Source: JAFCCL01 sp041645325 (GTDB lineage: Archaea; Iainarchaeota; Iainarchaeia; Iainarchaeales; GCA-2688035). Taken from it: 41,699 bases of DNA. The stretch is taken from positions 1 to 41,699 of the forward strand of contig JBAZQI010000007.1 of assembly GCA_041645325.1 (NCBI GenBank). Reading direction: 5' to 3'. Below, in pieces: positions 17,812-25,439 of the stretch. Positions within the stretch are counted from its first letter, which is position 1; each line of letters starts with the position of its first letter. Made by a program: the position numbers and the translations under genes. Under the pieces are notes generated by a model. It was not told the origin of the DNA. It did not search any database and was given only the letters and a program-made list of their open reading frames with translations.

Positions 17812-18747
17812 TTATTTTTTCAGGTTTTTTTTTGAAAATAATGCAAATGCAATAACTGAAAATGCTATTAATGGAAGAAGCAAAACATTTAATTCAGGCA
17901 CCGGAACCGCGCCACCGGCGTTCAGGACCCCAAAAATTACCGAACCAGAGGCAACAAGCGCTTCAGAAGTGCTGTCAAACGCCCTTGCAGTCAAACTGTA
18001 GTTTTGCACCGGCAAGGGTAGGCTTGTGACCGCAAGCCAGTTGTTTATTGGAACCGAAACTTCGGCACCGGGCTGAATGACAATGTTATTTTGCTCAAGG
18101 TCACCAATTGCCTCGACGCGGTTTACTGCGTCAACAAGGTTTGCGGCAAGGTCAACAGTTGCTTCAGTTGAGCCAAGGTTTCTTAAAACAATTTTTGCCG
18201 TTTCAGGAGTGAAATCCTGGTTGCTGGGAATATATTGCGGTTGAATGACAATTTCCAGGGAAATAAGGTCCAGGGAACCGGGGATTACACTTTCTGACTG
18301 GCAGCACACCTTTATCGGAAAGCTTCCTGCGCCTTCACAAAATTTGCTGACAGAAGCATTTGCCACAGCGGAAATTGTTGCAATGCATTCCTCGCCTACA
18401 GCGCAAGCTCCAACATAAGTGCATTCAAGGTCTCCAAAGCAAATATTGCCGGAATAGGCTGGATTTGGGGGAATAAGGTTTGGTTGCGCCACATGGGCGT
18501 TTGTTGCGCCTGAAGCAACCAAAACAAGGTTTTCGCTCCCTGCAATGCAATCATGCGGATTTGGCAATTCATATGGTTCGCCAAAAATATCGTTATAGCA
18601 TATTTCAACAGGATAAGTGCCTGTGTAAAGCGCGACATGACCGCCTACGTCCTTGCTTATCCTGAAAATCCTTTGGTCTTCATCACAAGCGGCAAAGGCA
18701 AATGGCAGTAAAAGGCACAAAAAAAGGAAAAATACGGCTTTCTTCAT
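17812..18747 (-). CDS. Secreted protein with C-terminal membrane/sorting segment
   Basis: 311 residues from ATG 18747. A cleavable signal peptide (MKKAVFFLFLCLLLPFAFA) precedes a Cys-rich domain (eight or more cysteines, residues about 20-160). A CARDB-like beta-sandwich follows (about 165-275, with VLRNLGSTEATVDLAANLVD). The C-terminus is VPVPELNVLLLPLIAFSVIA then FALFSKKNLKK: short motif, hydrophobic helix, basic tail. This resembles archaeosortase-type (PEF-CTERM-like) sorting signals, which are cleaved and lipid-anchored in some archaea; assignment is tentative. TATA agTATTTAA at about 18772-18780 gives leaderless transcription. Confidence 0.75.
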   Translation of the reverse strand: MKKAVFFLFLCLLLPFAFAACDEDQRIFRISKDVGGHVALYTGTYPVEICYNDIFGEPYELPNPHDCIAGSENLVLVASGATNAHVAQPNLIPPNPAYSGNICFGDLECTYVGACAVGEECIATISAVANASVSKFCEGAGSFPIKVCCQSESVIPGSLDLISLEIVIQPQYIPSNQDFTPETAKIVLRNLGSTEATVDLAANLVDAVNRVEAIGDLEQNNIVIQPGAEVSVPINNWLAVTSLPLPVQNYSLTARAFDSTSEALVASGSVIFGVLNAGGAVPVPELNVLLLPLIAFSVIAFALFSKKNLKK

Positions 18748-18801
18748 ATAAACTATTATGGGGGGTATTGAAGTATTTAAGACTTGACTTGCATCATTCA
18801 C

Positions 18802-18824
18802 TTGTTTGTCGAACCAACAAACAA
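18802..18824. other. Perfect inverted repeat in intergenic region
   Basis: TTGTTTGT and ACAAACAA are separated by a 7-nt loop. It lies about 20 nt upstream of the TATA box of the minus-strand gene ending at 17812. It could be a regulator site or an RNA hairpin; nothing else is recognised in 18748-18933. Confidence 0.5.
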
Positions 18825-18933
18825 CATAGCAGAACGCGCGCTACGAGAACTTATCGTTAGTAAAGTATAACACGTACCTCGCCCAAGCCGGCTTGGCAAA
18901 GGCAGCACAGGGTACAACACCGCGCATAAGTAC

Positions 18934-19641
18934 TTATTTCTTTTGAACAGCCTGCTTTTCCACCGGAGCAATAACTGAAACCGGCAAAAACTCGCGCTGG
19001 CCTTTGTTATTCATTGAGGAAAAAATTTCTTCTAAAGAAATAACTTTTGGACCGCGAGAATTATTATGCCAAAACACGCCTTTTCCGGCAAAAACCAGCA
19101 TATGAGTAAACTGCTTGCCTGGCCTGTTATTCTTGCTGTCAGGGCAATAAACCCCTATAATTGTTCCGGGAGAAATTGTTCCATCCGAAATCATTTTTTC
19201 AAAAGAATCCTTGGAAAAACCCCCGCTACATTTCGCGCGGTCAACAACAGAGCTGGCAACAACCCTGTTTTTCAAAGGCAGGTCCCAAGCATCGGCTAAA
19301 GCATAATTCTTGCCAAACCGTTTTGCGGCCATTACAGCATAACCAGAACTATTGCCCGGTTTATTGGGGTTGAAAACAACCTGCTGAACTTGCCCCTGCA
19401 ATAACCGGTGATAAGCTAATTTAACTGGGACGTAAGGCGCGGCACCAACTACGGGAGAAGCGTTTTCGGCGGCAACTTCAACATTCAAACGATCAACGTG
19501 TGCTTTCAAACCAAGATGAGTACCAGAAGCAAGAGTAATAGCAATACCGCCTGCAACAATTGCTTTCCTAATTGTGGGATGTTTCTGCCTTACAAGAGCA
19601 ATCGCTTTCCTAATTGCTGAATGTCTCCTTGGGTTATCCAT
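18934..19641 (-). CDS. NlpC/P60-like envelope protein, catalytic Cys apparently replaced
   Basis: 235 residues. A basic N-terminus with a repeated IRKAI motif (residues 10-14 and 24-28) leads into one membrane helix (about 27-45). The outer domain has GNSSGYAVMAAKRFG (residues 96-110), where NlpC/P60 cysteine peptidases usually have (D)CSGF, and FTHMLVFAGKGVFWHN (178-192), like the family THxGIYxG histidine strand. If the alignment is right, the nucleophile Cys is Ser98 (codon AGT). A cysteine at 138 lies elsewhere. The family cleaves peptide cross-links; this member could be inactive or use another residue. The fold assignment is by motif only. Confidence 0.5.
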   Translation of the reverse strand: MDNPRRHSAIRKAIALVRQKHPTIRKAIVAGGIAITLASGTHLGLKAHVDRLNVEVAAENASPVVGAAPYVPVKLAYHRLLQGQVQQVVFNPNKPGNSSGYAVMAAKRFGKNYALADAWDLPLKNRVVASSVVDRAKCSGGFSKDSFEKMISDGTISPGTIIGVYCPDSKNNRPGKQFTHMLVFAGKGVFWHNNSRGPKVISLEEIFSSMNNKGQREFLPVSVIAPVEKQAVQKK

Positions 19642-19642
19642 A

Positions 19643-20340
19643 ATTTAACCTATAAATGGCAAAAAGGATAAATTATCAACACAAAAACGAAAAAAGTAAG
19701 ATTTAACCCAAATAAGGCTAGTAAGCGCATGAGCTTTCGGCACAAACTACTTTTCGGGATTTTGACCGAAAAGAAAGCTTCCAACAGCTTTGGAGGCATA
19801 AAGCAATGCATCACCCACTTTTTGCCAGCTTTGCAGGGCCATCACAACAAACCAAGGGTTATGTAGACACGCTTTTGGGGGTGTTTTTTCGTTGACTTGT
19901 TCACCGGGCAAAGTTTTCTTCCGGATGATTTTTGATGCCACCGCCCAGGCCGGAAAAATTTTTAGGCAATTTTTGGGGCAGCCGTGGAAAATTAGGCGGA
20001 TTTTTTCGGGAAAGCAGTGCGGCCGCCCAAAACGCGTTTCCTGCAGCAAAAAAAACACTTAAAAGAGAACCGAAGAAAACAGGCACAAAAAGGTTTCTAT
20101 AGTGAACTTGCTGCGGGCTGTTGGGCGGTTAAATCAAACCATTTTTCATCTTTTGCATTGTTTTAACGCGGGATGTAGGGTTTTTGGCATGCAAAGTGGC
20201 AAAAACACCAACAGAAAATTTTTGGGGAAAAAAATTTGCCTAAAAAAGCACAAAACAGTTATGTATATGATGGATTTTTTCCTTGCGGAATGGTTTTTAG
20301 GGCGGTTTTGGCTTTTTTAGGGCACGATAATTAAGGGGCG
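19643..20340. other. Gene-poor region
   Basis: No substantial gene is recognisable on either strand apart from a possible 31-residue frame at 19747-19842. The sequence is rich in T/A runs and TTTTTGG motifs, and several short frames lack promoters, coding bias or family resemblance. A structured RNA cannot be excluded, but no consensus for RNase P RNA or SRP RNA was spotted by eye. Confidence 0.4.
19747..19842 (-). CDS. Possible 31-residue peptide
   Basis: ATG 19842 opens MALQSWQKVGDALLYASKAV and ends in FLFGQNPEK before TAG. The peptide would be one amphipathic helix with a hydrophobic face. Codon choice resembles real genes nearby, but there is no clear ribosome-binding site and only a weak TATA-like sequence upstream. 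Unknown family; may be chance. Confidence 0.25.
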   Translation of the reverse strand: MALQSWQKVGDALLYASKAVGSFLFGQNPEK

Positions 20341-20396
20341 ATTCTTGGGGCTTTTCTTGCCGGAGACAATTCCCCCGGGCTTTCTTTTCGCGGAGC

Positions 20397-20580
20397 ACAT
20401 TTTCCCAAGGCTTTTGCCCGCAGGCAAAAGGCTTCTTTCTTTCCCACCCGGCAAAGCTGCGGCTTTGCTGGGCCTTTCAAAACCAAAGGTTTTGCCAGGA
20501 GGCTTTCTTTCTCGCGAAGCATTTTTCGCAAGCCCAAAGCAAAGCATGGCTTTGCGGGGCCTCGTACCCTGCAGGGCACT
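20397..20580. repeat. Decayed palindromic repeat cluster
   Basis: TTTTCCCAAGGCTTTT at about 20399-20415 is box B in reverse, followed by GCCCGCAGGC and box A (AAAAGGCTT). Beyond it are four further inverted repeats: GCAAAGC/GCTTTGC, CAAAACC/GGTTTTG, GCAAAGC/GCTTTGC again and CCCTGCAGGG. They look like degenerate units of the family clustered at 13647-13864. Confidence 0.6.
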
Positions 20581-20658
20581 CGGTTTTATTAAAAGGCTTT
20601 TAGAAAGAAAGGCTTGCTGTGGAAAGTATTTTAATTGTTTGACACCGTATATATGAGT

Positions 20659-20713
20659 GGTTTTGGAAACCGAGTTGCCTATTCAACGCTTGTTGGGAAC
20701 AGGGCAATTCTGG
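20659..20713 (+). other. Structured leader or small RNA upstream of OB-fold gene
   Basis: Two adjacent hairpins can form: GGTTT/AAACC (20659-20671) and GAGTTGCC (20672-20679) with GGCAATTC (20703-20710), the latter enclosing AAC/GTT. A TATATAT at about 20648-20653 could start a transcript here. It may be the 5' leader of the gene at 20751 or a small RNA; no family recognised. Confidence 0.35.
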
Positions 20714-20750
20714 TGTTTGGAGCCATGTTAAAGAATCAGGGGTGTTTTGT

Positions 20751-21041
20751 TTGAATGTAAGTGAATTGAAGCCAAGGAGTGCTGTTCCTGAGATTGTTCT
20801 TGAGATTGTGAGCAAGGGCGAGGCAAGGAGTTTTGCAAATGAGAGGGGTTCCGGAAAGGTTTGTTCTGCTGCAGCAAAGGACGAAACAGGCGAGGAGATT
20901 AGCATTTCCTTGTGGAATGAGCAGATTGACCAGGTTGCAGAGGGAAAAAAGATTAAGATTGAGAACGGCTGGTGTTCCGAGTTTCAGGGAAACAAGCAGG
21001 TCAGCACAGGCAAGCTTGGAAAGCTTAGCATAGTGAAATGA
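20751..21041 (+). CDS. Small OB-fold (RPA/SSB-like) protein
   Basis: 96 residues. NVSELKPRSAVPEIVLEIVS leads into an OB-fold with SGKVCSAAAKDETGEEISIS then LWNEQIDQVAEGKKIKIENG. This is the pattern of archaeal single-OB proteins related to RPA/SSB (DETGxIxLxLW, then a second strand pair). It probably binds single-stranded nucleic acid. Start chosen as TTG 20751, six nt after GGGGTG, which matches family N-termini; a GTG at 20742 is the alternative but overlaps the ribosome-binding site. Convergent with the metallopeptidase gene. Confidence 0.8.
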   Translation: MNVSELKPRSAVPEIVLEIVSKGEARSFANERGSGKVCSAAAKDETGEEISISLWNEQIDQVAEGKKIKIENGWCSEFQGNKQVSTGKLGKLSIVK

Positions 21042-21062
21042 TTTTTGCTTCAAAAAGGCTGT

Positions 21063-21443
21063 TTAGCATTCAAATCCTGCTTCTTTCAGCCTTTTGAACT
21101 CTATTTCCACTGTTGTTTTGTTTACGTATGGCTTGTGGTGCCTGAAGCCTCCGCCAAAGCCACGGGGAATATGCAATAGCTCATGTATTATTGTTTTTGC
21201 CTGTTCTTCGCTGTTTTGCCTGCCAAATTGCTCTGTGATGAGCTCTATTACATAAAACGACTCTTGTTTCATTCCAAGCTGGAGCACTTTTCCCAGCGTG
21301 TGGATCCTTGCAATTACCCTTTTTGTTTTTGTGCCCTTGCTTTCAACGCAGGTTATGCGTTCAAGGCAAATGTGGTTGAATTCAAGGGCTTTTGCTATTT
21401 CCCTTGCCTTTTCTGTCCAGTGTTGGGAGAAGGAATAGTGCAT
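21063..21443 (-). CDS. Putative metallopeptidase (phage-metallopeptidase type)
   Basis: 126 residues with a zinc motif HELLH at 87-91 in TIIHELLHIPRGFGGGFRHH. The extra HIP..F.GG.RHH pattern is diagnostic of the putative phage metallopeptidase family, found in archaea and phages. The N-terminal region (residues 1-70) carries a strand-rich segment with ITCVESKGTKTKRVIARIHT, as in other members. Zinc-dependent proteolysis is inferred; the substrate is unknown. Confidence 0.85.
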   Translation of the reverse strand: MHYSFSQHWTEKAREIAKALEFNHICLERITCVESKGTKTKRVIARIHTLGKVLQLGMKQESFYVIELITEQFGRQNSEEQAKTIIHELLHIPRGFGGGFRHHKPYVNKTTVEIEFKRLKEAGFEC

Positions 21444-21500
21444 GCAGAATAAAAAGTGGGAAAATTAGTTAAACCTGTTATGACTACACAGCCCTTGGGT

Positions 21501-21782
21501 TCAAAGAAACGATGAAAAAAAGCTGTTGAAGATTTCGGGAAACAGGAGAATGATTGCGGTGAGCAGGATTAGGATAAGGACTCCTTCGTCAAGCCTGTAC
21601 CACATTACTGCCATCGCCACTATTGGAATAAGGAAAATTGCTGGTGTTATTGCGCCCAATGCAAGGGCATAACCTGCGACCATTCCAATTGTAAAGATTA
21701 GCAGCAGTACTGTGCCTACTTTTGCCACGAGCGCAGGAATTGCCTTGATAATTTTGCCGAAAAAGTTTGCCACTACAGTCAT
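21501..21782 (-). CDS. Small membrane protein, three helices
   Basis: 93 residues, almost entirely hydrophobic, with three predicted membrane segments (about 12-40, 43-60 and 66-85). A TATA TTTAAATAC at about 21805-21813 puts the transcript start at the ATG, supporting a real leaderless gene. No conserved charged or catalytic motif; function unknown. Confidence 0.7.
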   Translation of the reverse strand: MTVVANFFGKIIKAIPALVAKVGTVLLLIFTIGMVAGYALALGAITPAIFLIPIVAMAVMWYRLDEGVLILILLTAIILLFPEIFNSFFSSFL

Positions 21783-21807
21783 GATAAAATTGCGGCTTGC
21801 AAAGTAT

Positions 21808-22416
21808 TTAAACCTGCTTTTTGCGGCATGAATTCAGGAACCAAGGGCATTTGAAGCGCAGTTTGCATTCAAGGCATCGCGGGTTTCTTGGCAGGCAGAT
21901 TTTTTGGCCGTACCGCACCATCAAATGGTTTAGTTCAAGCCAGTTTTCTTTTGGAACAGCCAGCATGAGCGCCTGTTCTGTTTGCTCCGGTGTTTTTGTT
22001 TCAACAAGACCGAGCCTGTTTGAAATCCTGTGCACGTGCACGTCAACAGGCATTGCCGGCTTTTTGAATGCATAGACAAGCACACAGTTTGCGGTTTTTC
22101 TCCCAACACCCGGAAGAGAAAGAAGCTGCTCAAGTGAACTCGGCGGCTGGCCGCCAAAGCGTTCAACGAGAAGGGTGCTTATTACCTTTATCCTTTTGGC
22201 CTTGGTCCGGTAAAAACCGGCAGGCCTGATGAGTTTTTCAATTTTGCACAAGGGCGCTTTGGAAAGGCGCTCTGCACTTGGGAAGGATTTGAAAAGCTGT
22301 TTTGAGGCTGTTGCCGTATTTTCATCCCTGGTCCTTTGGCTGAGCACTGTTGAAATAAGGACTTGAAACTTGTTTTTATGGGAAACTACAGCTGGCCTGC
22401 CGGCTGTTTTTCTCAT
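21808..22416 (-). CDS. nth: Endonuclease III family DNA glycosylase
   Basis: 202 residues. The helix-hairpin-helix LPGVGRKTANCVLVYAF carries the catalytic Lys, followed by PVDVHVHRISNRLGL with the catalytic Asp. The 4Fe-4S cluster ligands are at the end: C-x6-C-x2-C-x5-C in CLPRNPRCLECKLRFKC. It excises oxidised pyrimidines and nicks abasic sites. The canonical first helix is truncated with ATG 22416. The frame continues upstream without a stop (SSILTE preceding MRKTAG) but contains no ATG, GTG or TTG, so the true start is uncertain. Confidence 0.9.
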   Translation of the reverse strand: MRKTAGRPAVVSHKNKFQVLISTVLSQRTRDENTATASKQLFKSFPSAERLSKAPLCKIEKLIRPAGFYRTKAKRIKVISTLLVERFGGQPPSSLEQLLSLPGVGRKTANCVLVYAFKKPAMPVDVHVHRISNRLGLVETKTPEQTEQALMLAVPKENWLELNHLMVRYGQKICLPRNPRCLECKLRFKCPWFLNSCRKKQV

Positions 22417-22474
22417 TTCAGTTAGAATTGAGCTTACGCTGTTTTTTGTCAGAGAAAAAACCCTGGAATCAAAT

Positions 22475-22621
22475 TTACTTTGTTGGACTGAAGTATGCGT
22501 CCTTGCAACTGACGCTGCAGAAGCGCCTGGTGTAAAGGTCCGTGGGGTTTTCTATTGTTCTGCCGCAATGCAGACAGTGCCAGGTTTTCTTTTCGGCAAA
22601 GTTTTCAACTCGTCTTTGCAT
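22475..22621 (-). CDS. 48-residue treble-clef zinc-finger protein
   Basis: ATG 22621 to TAA 22475 encodes a protein with HCLHCGRTIENPTDLYTRRF then CSVSC. The C-x2-C...C-x3-C pattern with FCS.SC resembles the small TRASH/DUF2116-type zinc fingers. A TATA-like CTTAAACAC at about 22674-22682 gives a leader of about 25 nt. It lies directly upstream of the EndoIII gene on the same strand and may be cotranscribed with it. Probably nucleic-acid or protein binding; function unknown. Confidence 0.7.
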   Translation of the reverse strand: MQRRVENFAEKKTWHCLHCGRTIENPTDLYTRRFCSVSCKDAYFSPTK

Positions 22622-22845
22622 GACTGAAAGTAATGCCAAATATCTCACCTCGCATAAGCAGGTTGGCTGGATGTGTTTAAGTAGGTTTGTTTCACGGCAA
22701 ATGCCGAATAATGCCGGCAGTTTGTTTTTGCCTGTAAGTAGCTTTGTTTTGAAAAAAAACAGGGCAAAAAAAGGAAAGTGGGGGAAACGCTTTGGGTTTC
22801 CCTCCGGAGTCCTTATTCTTTCTTTTCCTCAGAGTCTTCTTCTGT

Positions 22846-23247
22846 TTATTCCTCTTCAGAGGCCTCTTCTTCCAATTCTTCGGAAGCCGCTTCTTCTAAT
22901 TCCTCTTCGTTTTCTTTTTCTTCTTCAGAAGCAGGTTCGTCTGAGCCCTCGGAGTCATCTTCGGTTTCTTCCTCTGATTCCTCTTCGGTTGTTTCTTCTT
23001 TGGAAGAAGCTTTGGCTGTTGCCTCGCCAACCATCGTGCCAAAGGCAACCTTGCCCCTTACGGCGTCAATCTTGGCCTTTACTTTTGTGCCTGGTTTTGC
23101 GCCGGGAATTATTACTACAAAGCCCTTGACCTTGCCTATTCCGTCTCCCTTTGCGCCTGTTGCCTCGATGTCTATTTCGTATGTTTGCCCTTCCGTTACA
23201 GGCTTTTCGCCTTCAAACCTTCGCTTGTTATACTGACTGTATGCCAT
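22846..23247 (-). CDS. TRAM-domain protein with acidic tail
   Basis: 133 residues. Residues about 12-78 form a TRAM beta-barrel: VTEGQTYEIDIEATGAKGDG, IGKVKGFVVIIPGAKPGTKV, and KAKIDAVRGKVAFGTMVG. Small archaeal TRAM proteins bind RNA and can act as cold-responsive RNA chaperones. The remaining third is a Glu/Ser-rich, disordered acidic tail (EEEASEEE at the end), unusual for an RNA-binding protein and perhaps autoinhibitory (inference). A strong GGAGGT ribosome-binding site lies 8-10 nt before the ATG. Confidence 0.88.
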   Translation of the reverse strand: MAYSQYNKRRFEGEKPVTEGQTYEIDIEATGAKGDGIGKVKGFVVIIPGAKPGTKVKAKIDAVRGKVAFGTMVGEATAKASSKEETTEEESEEETEDDSEGSDEPASEEEKENEEELEEAASEELEEEASEEE

Positions 23248-23476
23248 TTTATCTTACCTCCGGTTAAGAAATTAAGAAACTCCAAATAAAATGCCAGAAA
23301 AAGAATGCAATTTTATTCCTGCCCTTAATTTCCTTTGTTGCCCCTTGCAGGGTAAAAAACTTGCCCAGCAAATCCTTTTTAAAGCTAAGCAAATAAGAAA
23401 AAAAGACCATTAAGCCTGTTTCGCAAAAAAGCGCGTTTGAAAACCAAAAAAACCAGTGTTTTGAGCAAGGCAGCGT

Positions 23477-23632
23477 TTACTGCGTGGTTTCTTCTTTTTT
23501 CTTCCTGTTTGCGCCGAAATTCGCGTATTTCCTGTATTTCTGCATTGTCCATGCAGGCGGCTGCTTTTTCCTGAGCTTGAACTCCTCAGCAAGCAACTGC
23601 ATCCTCATCTCTTCATCTATTGCCATATCCAT
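23477..23632 (-). CDS. Small hypothetical protein (51 aa)
   Basis: ATG 23632 to TAA 23477 encodes MDMAIDEEMRMQLLAEEFKL, a helical first half, and a basic second half with WTMQKYRKYANFGANRKKK. Met-rich helix plus basic tail suggests a small nucleic-acid- or ribosome-associated protein, but no family is recognised. TATA-like TTTATTGG lies upstream. It stands alone between the TRAM gene and a membrane protein. Confidence 0.5.
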   Translation of the reverse strand: MDMAIDEEMRMQLLAEEFKLRKKQPPAWTMQKYRKYANFGANRKKKEETTQ

Positions 23633-23740
23633 ACATCAAAACCCCTTTTATCAAAAACCCACCAATAAATAGGAACTACAATATACTAATAATGCAGTTA
23701 AACTCTTTAAAAACATATTGTTTTTACTAAATAGCACCTC

Positions 23741-23974
23741 ATGAAGAAAGTAAAATTCATGTTTGTGAAAGGCGCCTTCTTCTTCATTGTCGGCGTTGCC
23801 TTTGCAACGCTCTTTGTCTGGAGCATGGTGCAAGGCATCCTGAACCACATTGAAGTCGGCGGAAATGAAATAACATTCCTTTATTATTTTGCGGCCTGGC
23901 TTGCGGGAATAGGCGGCCTAGTTTTGGGCTTTCAGGCAAAGCAGCTTATGCATTATGCCTCAATTTCAGAATGA
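23741..23974 (+). CDS. Small membrane protein, two helices
   Basis: 77 residues with two membrane segments (about 9-32 and 45-65) separated by a short polar loop (NHIEVGGNEIT). TATA TTTAAAAAC near 23706-23714 fits a near-leaderless transcript at ATG 23741. Convergent with the next gene, 5 nt between stops. Function unknown. Confidence 0.65.
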   Translation: MKKVKFMFVKGAFFFIVGVAFATLFVWSMVQGILNHIEVGGNEITFLYYFAAWLAGIGGLVLGFQAKQLMHYASISE

Positions 23975-23979
23975 AAAAA

Positions 23980-24228
23980 TCAGCATTTCTTCTTTGGCTT
24001 TTTGGCATTCCCTGACTGAGGCTCGGTTTCTACAGACCCGGCTTCCTGTTCAAGGCCATTCAGCACAGAATGGCGCCCCCATTCCTCAATGTCTTCCTTT
24101 TCAAGGCCTAATTTTGAAAGGTATTCCTCGTGCTCTTTTTCGCCAAGCTTTTCATACCAGTCCTTCCAGCCCTTGTCCTCGGGCTTTTCAATCTTGCCGT
24201 CAGGAACTGGTTTCACGCGCCTTTGCAT
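23980..24228 (-). CDS. Hypothetical charged protein
   Basis: 82 residues from ATG 24228: MQRRVKPVPDGKIEKPEDKG, followed by a helical, charged segment (WYEKLGEKEHEEYLSKLGLE) and a basic KKPKKKC end. The Trp/Lys/Glu-rich WKDWYEKLGEKEHEEYL stretch may be a conserved core. A TATA-like TTTTTAATAC near 24259-24268 places the transcript just upstream of 24228, so the longer in-frame start at 24252 is disfavoured. Function unknown. Confidence 0.6.
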   Translation of the reverse strand: MQRRVKPVPDGKIEKPEDKGWKDWYEKLGEKEHEEYLSKLGLEKEDIEEWGRHSVLNGLEQEAGSVETEPQSGNAKKPKKKC

Positions 24229-24372
24229 GCCAATCAAAAGAAAGATGAACACAAAAGTATTAAAAAATAGCGCACCGGGTTTTGGCTCAAGGCAAAATCA
24301 CATTAAAAAATACCGTGCTTGCCTGGGCACAAGGCAAGGAATAAAAACAAGTTAAGCGCAGGTATTGCCTGC

Positions 24373-25329
24373 ATGGATTATACTGAAAAACCCTCTGGAG
24401 AAAAGGGAGTTGGGGAAGATAAAGCAAGGGCGCTGCCATTGCCGCAGCAGGGCACGGCACCTGCAGACTTGCCGCAGCAGCAGGGAGCAGCTTCCGTTGG
24501 AAATGAGAAATGGCGGCAGAAAATGAGGCAGGAGCTCATAATTAGCGGTTATAGTGCAAGGACAATGAAGATGTACCTGTGTTACTTTGATGAATTTGCG
24601 CGCTATGTGAAAAAGCCGCTTGAGAGCGCGGAAAGGGATGATATTGTGGGGTTTCTTGCCGGAAAAAAAGAGCTGGGCAATGTTAGCAATGCAACGCTTG
24701 CTTTGGTGCATGCCTCGCTGCGCTTTTTTTTCCACGGTGTAATGCACAATAAGATAGTTGAAGAAGTGAAGATTGCAAAAAAAGCGAAAAAATTGCCGAT
24801 TGTGCTTAGCAGGGACGAAGTCAGAGCACTCATCAGTGCTGCGCCACCAAAGCGCAATCGCCTGATAGTGGAGTTCCTTTACAGTTCTGGCTGCAGGGTC
24901 AGCGAATGCGTAAAGCTTAAAACCGAGAACCTTAATTTCAAGGAGCGGATTGCGTCAATACAGGGGGGCAAGGGGGACAAGGACAGGACAATAATCCTTT
25001 CAAAGGAATGGCTGAAGCATGTGAAAAAATATATAGCCCGGAAAAAGGTGAAAAGTGTTTTTGTTTTCAGCAAAAAAAATGGAAAGCCGCTTTCCTCGGA
25101 TACCATACAAAAAATTGTGAAGGTTGCGGCAAAAAAAGCCGGAATCCAGAAGCGTGTAACCCCGCATACACTCAGGCATAGTTATGCAACCCACCTGCTT
25201 GAGGCCGGTGAAAATATAAGGAAAATACAGGAGCTTTTAGGGCATAGTGACCTGAGTACAACCCAGATTTATACAAGGGTCAGTATGGAAGAGCTGAAAA
25301 AAGTCCAAAGCCCGTTAGACCGGCTTTGA
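24373..25329 (+). CDS. xerA: Tyrosine recombinase, XerA-like
   Basis: 318 residues from ATG 24373. A Gln/Pro-rich N-terminal extension (about 45 residues) precedes the SAM-like core-binding domain (residues about 48-130) and catalytic domain. The full catalytic set is present: Arg175 (SSGCRVSE), Lys200, His265-x-x-Arg268 (PHTLRHSYATHL), His291 (LGHSDL) and nucleophile Tyr300 (TTQIYTRV). In archaea such proteins resolve chromosome dimers at a dif site. No flanking mobile genes or att repeats are visible, so a housekeeping role is favoured over an integrase. TATA aataaaaac at about 24339-24347 supports this start. Confidence 0.9.
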   Translation: MDYTEKPSGEKGVGEDKARALPLPQQGTAPADLPQQQGAASVGNEKWRQKMRQELIISGYSARTMKMYLCYFDEFARYVKKPLESAERDDIVGFLAGKKELGNVSNATLALVHASLRFFFHGVMHNKIVEEVKIAKKAKKLPIVLSRDEVRALISAAPPKRNRLIVEFLYSSGCRVSECVKLKTENLNFKERIASIQGGKGDKDRTIILSKEWLKHVKKYIARKKVKSVFVFSKKNGKPLSSDTIQKIVKVAAKKAGIQKRVTPHTLRHSYATHLLEAGENIRKIQELLGHSDLSTTQIYTRVSMEELKKVQSPLDRL

Positions 25330-25439
25330 GAAAAAAGCAGCGCTGTTAATCATAGGGCGACCCTGCACTTCCACTAATAAGGGCCAATTGATGCTTGTTG
25401 AAAAAGGCCTGTTTTTGGCGGCAAAACGTTTAGTTGGCA

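Noticed and set aside
18802..18824. T arm of a tRNA
   Set aside because: The hairpin loop on the minus strand contains TGGTTCG but the rest of a cloverleaf is missing.
20102..20320. 72-codon plus-strand frame
   Set aside because: No promoter spacing, no domain, and composition like random A/T-rich sequence.
24373..25329. Tyrosine recombinase as integrase of a mobile element
   Set aside because: No tRNA or att repeat borders it and no viral or plasmid genes are near; a XerA role is more likely.
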